DNA of 64,000 nt from Scandinavium manionii (GTDB lineage: Bacteria; Pseudomonadota; Gammaproteobacteria; Enterobacterales; Enterobacteriaceae), in the NCBI RefSeq assembly GCF_024764775.1, contig NZ_JALIGC010000037.1, positions 377,555-441,554 of the forward strand, given 5' to 3'. A program made the position numbers and the translations under genes. Below, one piece after another: positions 24,560 through 33,894 of the stretch. How positions within the stretch are numbered: the stretch's first letter is position 1; the number at the start of each line of letters is the position of its first letter. Under the pieces are notes generated by a model. The model was not told the DNA's origin and searched no databases. It saw only the letters and a program-made list of their open reading frames with translations.

Positions 24560-26464
24560 TCACTCTTCCTGAAGCATCTGTTCCAGCTGCTCGTGTGCAT
24601 CCAGCCACGCCATTTCGCACTCTTCCAGCCCTGATTTCGCCGTGGCCTGCTGTTGCAGACACTCGGTGAGCTCCGCTTTGCGTGCCTGATCATACAGCCC
24701 GCTGTCGCCGAGTTTTTCTTCTGCCGCCGCAAGTCTGGTATTGAGCTTTTCCATCTCTTTTTCCAGACGGGTAATCTCTTTACGCAGCGGCTGCGTCAGG
24801 GTGCGCAGTTCCGCATCACGACGTTTCTGATCTTTACGTGCCTGAGCGCTGTTGGCGTTGTCTTTTGGCGCGTCATCAGACTGACTTTCCTGCTTTTGAA
24901 CATCGCTCAGCCACTGCTGATAATCTTCAAGATCGCCATCGAAAGGTTCCACTTTCGCATCGTGAACCAGATACAGATCGTCGGTGGTGGAGCGCAACAG
25001 GTGACGGTCGTGCGAGACCACAACCAGCGCGCCTTCGAATTCAATCAGCGCTTCAGTCAGCGCCTGACGCATGTCGAGATCCAGGTGGTTCGTCGGTTCA
25101 TCGAGCAGCAGCAGGTTCGGGCGCTGCCAGACGACCAGCGCCAGCACCAGACGGGCTTTTTCACCGCCGGAGAAGCGACGCGTTTCTTCGCTGACTTTAT
25201 CGCCCTGGAAACCAAAGCCGCCGAGATAATCGCGCAGCTGTTGTTCCAGCACTTGCGGCGCCAGACGCACCAGATGCTGCAGCGGCGATTCGTCGGCGCG
25301 TAAAAATTCCAGCTGATGCTGGGCGAAGTAGCCGAGTTTAATACCCTTCGCCAGACCCATCTCTCCGCTCTGGGCTTCCAGCTCACCGGCCAGAAGTTTA
25401 ATCAGCGTCGATTTACCCGCGCCGTTGCGACCTAAAAGGCCTATGCGTGAGCCGGGTACGAGATTGAGTTTAATCGAATCCAGAATGGTGCGATCGCCAT
25501 AGCCCGCGCTGACTTTTTCCATTTTCAGTAATGGATTGGGCAGGCTTTCCGGTTCGCGGAAGCTGAACTGGAACGGGTTATCGACGTGCGCCGGAGCAAT
25601 CAGCTCCATGCGTTCCAGCATCTTCACGCGGCTTTGCGCCTGTTTAGCTTTAGACGCTTTCGCTTTAAAGCGGTCAATAAAGCTCTGCAGGTGCGCCACT
25701 TTTTGCTGTTGGCTTTCGTACATAGACTGCTGCTGAGACAGGCGAGTTGCGCGCTGGATCTCAAACGAGGAGTAGTTGCCGGTGTACTCAAACATCGCCT
25801 GTTGTTCGATATGAATGATTTTGCCGACCACCGGGTCGAGGAAATCGCGGTCATGGGAAATCAGGATTAGCGTGCCCTGATAGCTTTTCAGCCATTTTTC
25901 CAGCCAGATTACAGCGTCGAGATCGAGGTGGTTAGTCGGTTCATCGAGCAGGAGCAGATCAGAACGACAAATCAGCGCCTGCGCCAGGTTGAGGCGCATA
26001 CGCCAGCCGCCGGAGAAGGAGCTGGTTGGACGCTCGAGCTGTTCATTGCTGAAGCCCAGACCGTGCAACAGGCTGGAGGCGCGGGCGCGTATAGTCCACG
26101 CATCAATGGCATCCAGTTTGCCGTGTACGGTGGCGATGGCGTGACCGTCGTTGCGCTCGTTGGCGGCATTCAGTTCGGCTTCAAGTTGCCGATATTCGCG
26201 GTCGCCATCAATCACATAGTCGAGAGCGGGCTGAGGGAGGGCAGGTGTTTCCTGATTCACCCACGCCAGCTGCCAGTTTCCCGGATAGGTGAAACTGCCG
26301 CCATCGGCGCTGATCTCGTTTTTTAGCAGCGACAGCAGCGTGGATTTGCCGCAGCCGTTTTTCCCCACCAGACCAACTTTTTGCCCAGGGTTAATAGTGG
26401 CTGTGGCGTTATCCAACAGGACACGCACGCCGCGACGAATTTGTAACGAGGAGAAAACAATCAT
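24560..26464 (-). CDS. yheS: YheS, ABC-F ATPase
   Basis: A 634-residue soluble ABC-F protein with two ATPase cassettes and no membrane domain. First cassette: Walker A GKNGCGKST, signature SFSGGWRM, Walker B LLLLDEPTNHLD. Second: GRNGAGKST, RFSGGEKAR, LLLLDEPTNHLD. A charged coiled-coil tail follows after about residue 530. ABC-F proteins act on ribosomes; YheS is linked to relief of certain nascent-chain stalls. It is divergent from kefG. Confidence 0.96.
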   Translation of the reverse strand: MIVFSSLQIRRGVRVLLDNATATINPGQKVGLVGKNGCGKSTLLSLLKNEISADGGSFTYPGNWQLAWVNQETPALPQPALDYVIDGDREYRQLEAELNAANERNDGHAIATVHGKLDAIDAWTIRARASSLLHGLGFSNEQLERPTSSFSGGWRMRLNLAQALICRSDLLLLDEPTNHLDLDAVIWLEKWLKSYQGTLILISHDRDFLDPVVGKIIHIEQQAMFEYTGNYSSFEIQRATRLSQQQSMYESQQQKVAHLQSFIDRFKAKASKAKQAQSRVKMLERMELIAPAHVDNPFQFSFREPESLPNPLLKMEKVSAGYGDRTILDSIKLNLVPGSRIGLLGRNGAGKSTLIKLLAGELEAQSGEMGLAKGIKLGYFAQHQLEFLRADESPLQHLVRLAPQVLEQQLRDYLGGFGFQGDKVSEETRRFSGGEKARLVLALVVWQRPNLLLLDEPTNHLDLDMRQALTEALIEFEGALVVVSHDRHLLRSTTDDLYLVHDAKVEPFDGDLEDYQQWLSDVQKQESQSDDAPKDNANSAQARKDQKRRDAELRTLTQPLRKEITRLEKEMEKLNTRLAAAEEKLGDSGLYDQARKAELTECLQQQATAKSGLEECEMAWLDAHEQLEQMLQEE

Positions 26465-26641
26465 AAGGCGCCGTATGTTCAGACTATGTTAAATTGTCAT
26501 TATGATAATGTAGTGTGGTGAACCCAACGCTACATCGGGCGGCAATGGTAGCCCAAAACAACAACGATAGACAAAAGCATTCAGGCGCATCTCGTAACAT
26601 GGGGTGCGAAAAGACCTGTCTGCTCATTGACCGGGAGGGGA

Positions 26642-27196
26642 ATGATGTCAGAGACAGCAAAAGTTTTGCTGCTGTATGCCCATCCGGAATCTCAGGACTC
26701 GGTGGCCAACCGGGTTTTGCTTAAGCCGGCTCAACAGCTTGAAAACGTGACCGTACATGATTTGTACGCGCACTACCCTGATTTTTTTATCGACATACCG
26801 CGCGAGCAAAAGCTGCTCCAGGAGCATGACGTTATCGTGTTCCAGCACCCGCTTTATACCTATAGCTGTCCGGCTCTGTTGAAAGAGTGGCTCGATCGCG
26901 TTCTTAGCCGCGGTTTCGCCAGTGGCCCTGGAGGGAATCAACTGGCGGGAAAGTACTGGCGTAGCGTGATAACCACCGGCGAACCGGAAAGTGCGTATCG
27001 CCACGACTCCCTCAATCGCTATTCGATGAGCGACGTTTTGCGTCCTTTTGAGCTGACGGCCGCGATGTGTCGTATGCACTGGATGAATCCGATTATTGTT
27101 TACTGGGCGCGTCGGCAGCCGCCGGAAGCATTGGCGAGCCATGCCAGAGCTTACGGTGACTGGCTGGCGAATCCTGTCACGCCGGGAGGTCGCTAA
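26642..27196 (+). CDS. kefG: KefG, ancillary subunit of KefB potassium efflux
   Basis: A 184-residue flavodoxin-fold quinone-reductase-like protein needed for full activity of KefB. LLLYAHPESQDSVANRVLL and FQHPLYTYSCPALLKEW are family motifs. Two adjacent ATG codons at 26642 and 26645 follow GGGAGG (26633-26638). I give the first, but the second has better spacing. The stop overlaps the kefB start by one base. Confidence 0.96.
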   Translation: MMSETAKVLLLYAHPESQDSVANRVLLKPAQQLENVTVHDLYAHYPDFFIDIPREQKLLQEHDVIVFQHPLYTYSCPALLKEWLDRVLSRGFASGPGGNQLAGKYWRSVITTGEPESAYRHDSLNRYSMSDVLRPFELTAAMCRMHWMNPIIVYWARRQPPEALASHARAYGDWLANPVTPGGR

Positions 27197-29001
27197 TGGA
27201 AGGAACGGATTTGCTGCTGGCAGGCGTGCTGTTCCTGTTCGCCGCAGTTGCCGCGGTGCCACTGGCCTCACGTTTAGGTATTGGTCCGGTCCTGGGCTAT
27301 CTGTTGGCGGGGATCGCCATCGGCCCGTGGGGCTTGGGCTTCATCAGCGATGTGGATGAAATTCTGCACTTCTCCGAACTCGGCGTGGTATTCCTGATGT
27401 TTATCATTGGGCTGGAGCTGAATCCGTCTAAGCTTTGGCAGTTGCGACAATCCATTTTTGGCGTGGGCGCGGCGCAGGTTCTTTTAAGTGCGGCGATCCT
27501 CACCGGCTTGCTGATGCTGACCAACTTCTCCTGGCAGGCTGCGGTGATCGGCGGGATCGGGCTGGCGATGTCTTCGACGGCGATGGCGTTGCAGCTAATG
27601 CGCGAGAAAGGCATGAACCGCAACGAGGCGGGTCAACTAGGCTTCTCGGTGCTGCTTTTCCAGGACTTAGCGGTGATCCCAGCGTTGGCGCTGGTGCCGC
27701 TGTTGGCGGGGGCTGGTGACGAACATCCGGACTGGATCAAAATCGGCATGAAGGTGCTGGCGTTTGTCGGCGTGTTAATTGGCGGACGCTACTTGCTTCG
27801 CCCGGTGTTCCGCTATATCGCAGGCTCCGGCGTGCGTGAAGTGTTTACCGCGGCTACGCTGCTGCTGGTGCTTGGCTCGGCCCTGTTTATGGATGCCCTG
27901 GGTCTGTCGATGGCGCTCGGTACGTTTCTCGCGGGTGTTCTGTTGGCGGAAAGTGAGTACCGTCACGAGCTGGAAATCGCCATTGAGCCGTTCAAGGGCC
28001 TGCTGCTGGGACTGTTCTTTATCTCCGTCGGCATGGCGTTGAATATTGGGATTTTGTATACCCATATCTTGCTGGTGCTGGTGGGTGTGATTGTGCTGGT
28101 GGCGGTGAAGTCACTGGTGCTTTACGTGCTGGCTCGGATCTACGGCCTGCGCAGTTCCGAGCGCATGCAGTTTGCCGTGGTGCTGAGTCAGGGCGGGGAA
28201 TTTGCCTTTGTGCTGTTCTCTGCTGCGTCGTCGCAGCGGTTGTTCCACCATGACCAGATGGCACTGCTGTTGGTGACGGTGACGATGTCGATGATGACCA
28301 CGCCGCTGCTGATGAAAATCGTCGATAAGGTGCTTTCTCGCCGCATCAATAGTCCGGAGGAAGAAGACGAGACGCCGTGGGTGGAAGATGATAAACCGCA
28401 GGTAATTGTGGTTGGCTTTGGCCGTTTTGGTCAGGTTATTGGCCGTTTGTTGATGGCCAATAAGATGCGTATCACCGTGCTGGAGCGCGACATCAGTGCG
28501 GTTAATCTGATGCGCAAATACGGGTATAAAGTGTATTACGGCGATGCCACTCAGATTGAGCTTCTGCGTTCGGCAGGCGCGGAAGAGGCGGAGTCTATCG
28601 TTATCACCTGTAACGGACCTGAAGACACCATGAAGCTGGTGGAAATTTGCCAGCAGCACTTCCCGCATCTGCATATTTTGGCCCGTGCTCGTGGCCGTGT
28701 GGAAGCGCATGAACTTTTACAGGTGGGCGTGAAACAGTTCTCCCGTGAGACGTTTTCCAGTGCGCTGGAACTGGGGCGCAAAGCGCTTATTACACTCGGG
28801 ATGCATCCGCATCAGGCGCATCGTGCACAGCTTCACTTCCGACGTCTGGACATGCGCATGCTGCGCGAACTGATGCCGGTCCATAGCGATATCCAGCAAA
28901 TTTCCCGTGTGCGGGAAGCCCGGCGCGAGCTGGAAGAGATTTTCCAACGCGAAATGCAGCAGGAACGACGCCAGCTGGATGGCTGGGACGAATTTGAATA
29001 G
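27196..29001 (+). CDS. kefB: KefB, glutathione-regulated potassium efflux antiporter
   Basis: A 601-residue inner membrane K+/H+ antiporter of the CPA2 family that protects from electrophiles. About 12-13 hydrophobic helices span residues 5-380, including VVFLMFIIGLELNPSKLW and SVLLFQDLAVIPA. The regulatory RCK/KTN domain begins near residue 400 (VIVVGFGRFGQVIGRLL), and a C-terminal tail is charged. GGGAGG lies just before the start, within kefG. yheV follows after 10 bases. Confidence 0.97.
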   Translation: MEGTDLLLAGVLFLFAAVAAVPLASRLGIGPVLGYLLAGIAIGPWGLGFISDVDEILHFSELGVVFLMFIIGLELNPSKLWQLRQSIFGVGAAQVLLSAAILTGLLMLTNFSWQAAVIGGIGLAMSSTAMALQLMREKGMNRNEAGQLGFSVLLFQDLAVIPALALVPLLAGAGDEHPDWIKIGMKVLAFVGVLIGGRYLLRPVFRYIAGSGVREVFTAATLLLVLGSALFMDALGLSMALGTFLAGVLLAESEYRHELEIAIEPFKGLLLGLFFISVGMALNIGILYTHILLVLVGVIVLVAVKSLVLYVLARIYGLRSSERMQFAVVLSQGGEFAFVLFSAASSQRLFHHDQMALLLVTVTMSMMTTPLLMKIVDKVLSRRINSPEEEDETPWVEDDKPQVIVVGFGRFGQVIGRLLMANKMRITVLERDISAVNLMRKYGYKVYYGDATQIELLRSAGAEEAESIVITCNGPEDTMKLVEICQQHFPHLHILARARGRVEAHELLQVGVKQFSRETFSSALELGRKALITLGMHPHQAHRAQLHFRRLDMRMLRELMPVHSDIQQISRVREARRELEEIFQREMQQERRQLDGWDEFE

Positions 29002-29011
29002 AAGGTGAAAA

Positions 29012-29212
29012 ATGGCAGTCCGTAAACGTTTTATCGCCGGGGCAAAATGTCCGGCATGTCAGGCGCAGGATTCACTGGCCATCTGGCGCGAGAACAATGT
29101 CGATATTGTTGAATGTGTTAAGTGCGGTCACCAAATGCGAGAGGCGGACAAGCAAGCGCGCGAGCACGTTCGCAAAGACGAACAGGTGATTGGTATTTTT
29201 CATCCAGAGTAG
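29012..29212 (+). CDS. yheV: YheV, putative zinc-ribbon protein
   Basis: A 66-residue protein with two CxxC pairs (CPACQ and CVKCGH, residues about 13-16 and 36-39), a zinc-ribbon pattern. Its function is unknown. It is very similar to E. coli YheV and lies 10 bases after kefB, likely co-transcribed. Confidence 0.93.
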   Translation: MAVRKRFIAGAKCPACQAQDSLAIWRENNVDIVECVKCGHQMREADKQAREHVRKDEQVIGIFHPE

Positions 29213-29306
29213 CGATCTCCGCTGTCTTTTTTTAAGCTAAGGGGTACACGGGTGCAGAATTCCGCTACAATCTGCGCCACTATTCTTCCCATGCTCAGGA
29301 GATATC

Positions 29307-29894
29307 ATGAAAGTAGCAAAAGACCTGGTGGTTAGCCTGGCCTATCAGGTACGTACAGAAGACGGTGTATTGGTTGATGAGTCTCCGGTAAGTGCGCCGC
29401 TCGACTACCTGCATGGTCACGGCTCCCTGATCTCTGGCCTGGAAAAAGCGCTGGAAGATCACGAAGTAGGCGATAAGTTTGACGTTGAAGTTGGCGCGAA
29501 CGACGCTTACGGTCAGTATGATGAAAACCTGGTACAGCGTGTACCGAAAGACGTCTTCATGGGCGTTGAAGAGCTGCAGGTTGGCATGCGTTTCCTGGCT
29601 GAAACAGACCAGGGCCCGGTTCCGGTTGAAATCACCGAAGTTGAAGACGACCATGTCGTTGTCGACGGTAACCACATGCTGGCTGGCCAGAATCTGAAAT
29701 TCCATGTTGAAGTCATTGCGCTGCGTGAAGCAACTGAAGAAGAACTGGCTCATGGCCACGTTCACGGTGCGCACGACCATCACCACGATCACGACCATGA
29801 AGGCGGTTGCTGCGGCGGCCACGGTCACGATCACGGCGACCAGGAACAGGGTAAAGGCGGTTGTGGCGGTAACGGCGGCTGCGGTTGCCACTGA
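29307..29894 (+). CDS. slyD: SlyD, FKBP-type prolyl isomerase and nickel chaperone
   Basis: A 195-residue cytoplasmic FKBP with an inserted-in-flap chaperone domain (about 70-130) and a metal-binding tail. The tail, after about residue 150, is rich in His, Cys, Asp and Gly (HGAHDHHHDHDHEGGCCGGH and beyond), and binds nickel for hydrogenase maturation. The start MKVAKDLVVSLAYQV is standard. It is followed by a bidirectional terminator shared with slyX. Confidence 0.97.
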   Translation: MKVAKDLVVSLAYQVRTEDGVLVDESPVSAPLDYLHGHGSLISGLEKALEDHEVGDKFDVEVGANDAYGQYDENLVQRVPKDVFMGVEELQVGMRFLAETDQGPVPVEITEVEDDHVVVDGNHMLAGQNLKFHVEVIALREATEEELAHGHVHGAHDHHHDHDHEGGCCGGHGHDHGDQEQGKGGCGGNGGCGCH

Positions 29895-29912
29895 TCATCC
29901 ACTTAGGGTGAT

Positions 29913-29945
29913 AATAAAAAAGCGTGCATGGCACGCTTTTTTTTC
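29913..29945. terminator. Bidirectional terminator between slyD and slyX
   Basis: AAAAAGCGTGC (29917-29927) pairs with GCACGCTTTTT (29931-29941) with a 3-base loop. A-run and T-run flank it, so it can end transcripts from both sides. Confidence 0.92.
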
Positions 29946-29961
29946 ATCCTGATGTTTTATA

Positions 29962-30180
29962 TCAGTAATGTGGCGGTGGAGTTTCTTCGGTCTGTGACGC
30001 CATGTGTGACGGTTGGCTGGACTTCAGTTTTTCAACCATAAGGCGCATGTTGTCACGCATTTTGGCCATTTCCATCTCGTGGGAGGTCACCGTCTGGTTG
30101 AGGTCTTCAATGGTGATTTCCTGAAACGCCACTCGGCTCTCAAGCTCTGCCAGACGCGCTTCTAATGTTATCTCGCTCAT
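29962..30180 (-). CDS. slyX: SlyX coiled-coil protein
   Basis: A 72-residue cytoplasmic protein of unknown function. The sequence is a predicted coiled coil over most of its length (LEARLAELESRVAFQEITIE onward) with a Pro-rich tail ending TPPPHY. It is convergent with slyD and divergent from fkpA. Confidence 0.94.
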   Translation of the reverse strand: MSEITLEARLAELESRVAFQEITIEDLNQTVTSHEMEMAKMRDNMRLMVEKLKSSQPSHMASQTEETPPPHY

Positions 30181-30256
30181 GATTCACCTCATATGTCATT
30201 CTGCGGCGGATTCTACTGGACTTTTCCCGCACGTGCAGCCACATAACGAGTCTAAC

Positions 30257-30284
30257 GAAACTTATTTACACAAAAATAGTCTTA
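30257..30284 (+). promoter_or_regulatory. Candidate sigma-E promoter of fkpA
   Basis: GAAACTT (30257-30263), a 16-base spacer, then TCTTA (30280-30284) resembles the sigma-E pattern GAACTT-N16-TCTGA. The fkpA gene of E. coli is a known sigma-E target, which supports the assignment. Confidence 0.6.
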
Positions 30285-30395
30285 AAAGATTCGAGATTAC
30301 AGAGCGTTCGTATGTAGATTTGTTCGACAACGATTTATAGTACGCTACTCATTTAATAAACCCTGGGGTGAGATGCCCCGGCCCTGGAGAAATGG

Positions 30396-31247
30396 ATGAA
30401 ATCACTGTTTAAAGTAACGCTTCTGGCGACAACGATGGCCGTTGCCCTGAATGCACCGCTGACTTTTGCCGCAGATGCTGCCGCTGCAAAAACAGCTCCA
30501 GCTGCTGACGCCGCTAAAGCCGCACCGGCTGCCCTCAACGCTGCATTCAAAAACGACGACCAGCAATCCGCATATGCACTGGGTGCATCGCTCGGTCGTT
30601 ACATGGAAAATTCTCTGAAAGAACAGGAAAAACTGGGCATCAAACTGGATAAAGCTCAGCTGATCGCGGGTGTTCAGGATGCGTTTGCAGATAAGAGCAA
30701 ACTGTCCGATCAGGAAATCGAGCAGACTCTGCAGACTTTCGAGACTCGCGTAAAAACTGCTGCACAGCAGAAAATGGAAAAAGACGCGACTGATAACGAA
30801 GCGAAAGGTAAAACCTTCCGCGACACCTTCGCTAAAGAAAAAGGCGTGAAAACCTCTTCTACGGGTCTGATGTATAAAGTAGAGAAAGAAGGGACCGGCG
30901 ACGCGCCGAAAGACAGCGACACCGTAGTGGTGAACTACAAAGGTACGCTTATCGACGGTAAAGAGTTTGATAACTCTTACACCCGTGGTGAACCGCTGTC
31001 ATTCCGTCTGGACGGTGTTATCCCTGGCTGGACTGAAGGCCTGAAAAACATCAAGAAAGGCGGCAAGATCAAGCTGGTCATTCCACCGGCACTGGCTTAT
31101 GGCAAAACTGGCGTTCCGGGTATTCCGGCTAACTCCACTCTGGTCTTCGATGTTGAGCTGCTTGATATCAAACCAGCACCGAAAGCAGAAGCCGCTCCGG
31201 CTGCTGCCGCAGACGACAAAGCTGCAGCTGACACCAGTAAGAAATAA
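30396..31247 (+). CDS. fkpA: FkpA, periplasmic FKBP prolyl isomerase/chaperone
   Basis: A periplasmic chaperone of 283 residues. The signal peptide is residues 1-25 (ending TFA before ADAAAAK). A helical dimerisation domain follows (about 45-140), then the FKBP domain (GTLIDGKEFDNSY, PGWTEGLKNIKKGGK, PALAYG). The Ala/Lys-rich tail makes it somewhat longer than the ~270 residues in E. coli. A sigma-E-like promoter lies upstream, and a strong terminator follows. Confidence 0.96.
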   Translation: MKSLFKVTLLATTMAVALNAPLTFAADAAAAKTAPAADAAKAAPAALNAAFKNDDQQSAYALGASLGRYMENSLKEQEKLGIKLDKAQLIAGVQDAFADKSKLSDQEIEQTLQTFETRVKTAAQQKMEKDATDNEAKGKTFRDTFAKEKGVKTSSTGLMYKVEKEGTGDAPKDSDTVVVNYKGTLIDGKEFDNSYTRGEPLSFRLDGVIPGWTEGLKNIKKGGKIKLVIPPALAYGKTGVPGIPANSTLVFDVELLDIKPAPKAEAAPAAAADDKAAADTSKK

Positions 31248-31257
31248 GCGTTTGAAA

Positions 31258-31286
31258 GCCGCCGTCCGAAAGGGCGGCGGTTTTTT
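31258..31286 (+). terminator. fkpA terminator
   Basis: CCGCCGTCC and GGGCGGCGG form a stem with one G-T pair around a GAAA-like loop, followed by six T. It begins 11 bases after the fkpA stop. Confidence 0.92.
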
Positions 31287-31303
31287 ATTGGGCGCAATAA
31301 TGA

Positions 31304-31426
<123 letters not shown>

Positions 31427-31490
31427 ATTAAGACTGGAAAGTGCCTGGTGTGCGTATTACTTTAGATGCCTCAATTTTGATGATGATAAT

Positions 31491-31531
31491 GAGCCTGCCC
31501 TGACAACAAACGACAGGCTCCTGAAAAGGAG
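31491..31531 (+). promoter_or_regulatory. Hairpin and ribosome binding site before yheO
   Basis: GAGCCTG (31491-31497) pairs with CAGGCTC (31514-31520), and AAAGGAG (31525-31531) follows 4 bases later. The stem ends just before the ribosome binding site of yheO and could affect its access. Confidence 0.45.
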
Positions 31532-31542
31532 TGCTTTTTTTC

Positions 31543-32265
31543 ATGTCCAGGTCGCTTTTAACCAACGAAACCAGTGAGCTCGATTTACTGGATCAACGTC
31601 CTTTCGACCAGACCGATTTTGATATTTTGAAATCTTACGAAGCGGTTGTGGACGGGTTAGCGATGCTCATTGGCTCCCATTGCGAAATCGTGCTGCACTC
31701 TTTGCAGGATCTCAAATGTTCCGCCATCCGTATTGCCAACGGTGAACACACCGGCCGTAAAATCGGCTCTCCTATTACTGATTTAGCGCTACGCATGCTT
31801 CATGACATGACCGGCGCAGACAGTAGCGTATCCAAATGCTATTTCACTCGCGCGAAAAGCGGCGTGCTGATGAAGTCTGTCACGATCGCTATCCGCAATC
31901 GTGAACAGCGTGTGATTGGGCTGCTGTGTATCAACATGAATCTTGATGTCCCGTTCTCGCAAATCATGGGCACCTTTATTCCGCCGGAAATCCCGGAAGT
32001 GAACTCCCAGGTGAACTTTGCTTCCTCCGTGGAAGACCTTGTGACTCAGACGCTGGAATTCACCATCGAAGAGGTCAACGCCGATCGCAACGTTTCTAAC
32101 AATGCCAAAAATCGCCAGATCGTGCTTAACCTCTACGAGAAAGGAATTTTCGATATCAAAGACGCTATCAACCAAGTCGCCGATCGTTTGAATATTTCCA
32201 AACACACCGTCTATCTCTACATCCGCCAGTTCAAAAGTGGCGATTTCCAGGGGCAAGATAAGTAA
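31543..32265 (+). CDS. yheO: YheO, PAS/HTH transcriptional regulator
   Basis: A 240-residue predicted DNA-binding regulator. The N-terminal YheO-like PAS domain covers about residues 20-130. The C-terminal helix-turn-helix is in FDIKDAINQVADRLNISKHTVYLYIR. Its targets are unknown. I chose ATG 31543 (MSRSLLTNETSEL), 11 bases after AAAGGAG; the GTG at 31531 lies inside that site. Its stop overlaps the tusD start by one base, making a yheO-tusDCB operon. Confidence 0.93.
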   Translation: MSRSLLTNETSELDLLDQRPFDQTDFDILKSYEAVVDGLAMLIGSHCEIVLHSLQDLKCSAIRIANGEHTGRKIGSPITDLALRMLHDMTGADSSVSKCYFTRAKSGVLMKSVTIAIRNREQRVIGLLCINMNLDVPFSQIMGTFIPPEIPEVNSQVNFASSVEDLVTQTLEFTIEEVNADRNVSNNAKNRQIVLNLYEKGIFDIKDAINQVADRLNISKHTVYLYIRQFKSGDFQGQDK

Positions 32266-32651
32266 TGCGTTTTGCCCTGATGGTGACGGGCCCAGCCTAC
32301 GGCACCCAGCAGTCCAGCAGTGCATGGCAGTTTGCGAACGCCGTGCTGGCTGAAGGGCATGAACTCGTGAGCGTGTTCTTCTATCGTGAAGGGGTTTATA
32401 ACGCCAACCAGCTTACCGCGCCGGCAAATGATGAGTTTGATGTGGTACGGGCCTGGCAGTCTCTGCATGAAAAACATGGTGTGGCGCTGCATATCTGTGT
32501 CGCCGCGGCGTTACGTCGTGGGGTGACCGAAGAAACCGAAGCGAAACAGCTCGGTTTGACTGGTTTCAATCTGCAGCCTGGCTTCACGTTAAGTGGGCTG
32601 GGTGCGCTGGCTGAGGCCTCCCTGACCTGCGATCGAATGGTGCAATTCTGA
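32265..32651 (+). CDS. tusD: TusD sulfur relay protein
   Basis: A 128-residue subunit of the TusBCD complex that passes persulfide sulfur from TusA to TusE for 2-thiouridine in tRNA wobble positions. The active cysteine is Cys78 (HICVAAALRRG). Overlap of one base with yheO and with tusC indicates coupled translation. Confidence 0.96.
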   Translation: MRFALMVTGPAYGTQQSSSAWQFANAVLAEGHELVSVFFYREGVYNANQLTAPANDEFDVVRAWQSLHEKHGVALHICVAAALRRGVTEETEAKQLGLTGFNLQPGFTLSGLGALAEASLTCDRMVQF

Positions 32652-33007
32652 TGAAACGCGTAGCCTATGTCTTTATGACCGCCCCGCACGGTAGCAGTGC
32701 CGGAAGGGAAGGGCTTGATGCGTTGCTGGCAACTTCGGCGCTAACAGAAGAGATTGGCGTCTTTTTTGTCGGTGACGGTGTGTTCCAGCTTCTCAGTAAC
32801 CAACATCCTGCAAACATTCTGGCTCGCGACTACATTCCTACTTTTAAGCTGATGGCGCTCTATGACATCGAAAACTGCTGGCTATGCGCCGCTTCGCTGC
32901 GCGAGCGTGGTTTGAGTGAATCTTCTTTTATTATTGAGTCAGAAATTCTGGAGCCTGTTTTGCTCCGTCAGCGGCTCGATGATTACGATGTGATTTTGCG
33001 ATTCTGA
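32651..33007 (+). CDS. tusC: TusC sulfur relay protein
   Basis: A 118-residue DsrF-like subunit of TusBCD (E. coli 119). MKRVAYVFMTAPHGSSAGREG is the family start. It overlaps tusD by one base and is 7 bases from tusB. It is structural in the hexamer; the relay cysteine is in TusD. Confidence 0.95.
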   Translation: MKRVAYVFMTAPHGSSAGREGLDALLATSALTEEIGVFFVGDGVFQLLSNQHPANILARDYIPTFKLMALYDIENCWLCAASLRERGLSESSFIIESEILEPVLLRQRLDDYDVILRF

Positions 33008-33014
33008 GGTAACG

Positions 33015-33302
33015 ATGCTGCATACCCTTAGCCACTCTCCCTGGCAACATGATATCAGCGCCCAGCTTCGTTTAGTCAGCCCGGGCGATGACCTGCTGCT
33101 ACTGTCAGACGGCGTCATTGCTGCCCTGGACGGTTGCCGCTTCCTTGATATTCTCCGCGCCGCCCCCATATCTCTGTATGCGTTAGATGAGGACATTGAG
33201 GCCCGCGGCCTCGCTGGTCAAATTTCGAGCGCTGTCGTCAGGGTTAGCTATAATGACTTCGTCAGACTCACGATCCAGCATCCGGGACAACTCACCTGGT
33301 AA
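33015..33302 (+). CDS. tusB: TusB sulfur relay protein
   Basis: A 95-residue DsrH-like subunit of the TusBCD heterohexamer. It starts MLHTLSHSPWQHD and ends just before the rpsL promoter. Loss of any Tus subunit removes the thiolation of glutamate, lysine and glutamine tRNAs in E. coli. Confidence 0.95.
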   Translation: MLHTLSHSPWQHDISAQLRLVSPGDDLLLLSDGVIAALDGCRFLDILRAAPISLYALDEDIEARGLAGQISSAVVRVSYNDFVRLTIQHPGQLTW

Positions 33303-33322
33303 CAGAGATCGTTGTATATTTC

Positions 33323-33351
33323 TTGACACCTTTTCGGCGTGGCCCTAAAAT
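33323..33351 (+). promoter_or_regulatory. str operon promoter
   Basis: TTGACA at 33323-33328, a 17-base spacer, and TAAAAT at 33346-33351 form a near-consensus sigma-70 promoter. A G/C-rich discriminator (GCG) follows, as in stringently controlled ribosomal promoters. rpsL begins 74 bases after the -10. Confidence 0.93.
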
Positions 33352-33424
33352 TTCGCGTCCTCATATTATATGAGGCGATTTATTACGTGTTTACGAAGCA
33401 AAAGCTAAAACCAGGAGCTATTTA

Positions 33425-33799
33425 ATGGCAACAGTAAATCAGCTGGTTCGCAAACCACGCACTCGCAAAGTTGCTAAAAGCAACGTGCCTGCGCTGGAAG
33501 CCTGCCCGCAGAAACGTGGCGTATGTACTCGTGTATATACCACCACTCCTAAGAAACCTAACTCCGCACTGCGTAAAGTTTGCCGTGTGCGTCTGACTAA
33601 CGGTTTCGAAGTCACCTCCTACATCGGCGGTGAAGGTCACAACCTGCAGGAACACTCCGTGATCCTGATCCGTGGCGGTCGTGTAAAAGACCTTCCGGGT
33701 GTTCGTTACCATACCGTTCGTGGTGCGCTTGACTGCTCCGGTGTTAAAGACCGTAAGCAAGCTCGTTCCAAGTATGGTGTGAAGCGTCCTAAGGCTTAA
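33425..33799 (+). CDS. rpsL: 30S ribosomal protein S12
   Basis: A 124-residue decoding-centre protein. The streptomycin-relevant loops TTTPKKPNSALRK (Lys42, Lys43) and the Lys87-containing RGGRVKDLPGV both have the sensitive-type residues, so no streptomycin resistance mutation is seen. It is the first gene of the str operon. Confidence 0.99.
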   Translation: MATVNQLVRKPRTRKVAKSNVPALEACPQKRGVCTRVYTTTPKKPNSALRKVCRVRLTNGFEVTSYIGGEGHNLQEHSVILIRGGRVKDLPGVRYHTVRGALDCSGVKDRKQARSKYGVKRPKA

Positions 33800-33894
33800 T
33801 GGATTCCGTTAAGTAAGGCCAAACGTTTTATATTAATGTCAAAACTAAACTCTTTGAGTTTTGGACAATCCTGAATTAACAACGGAGTATTCCC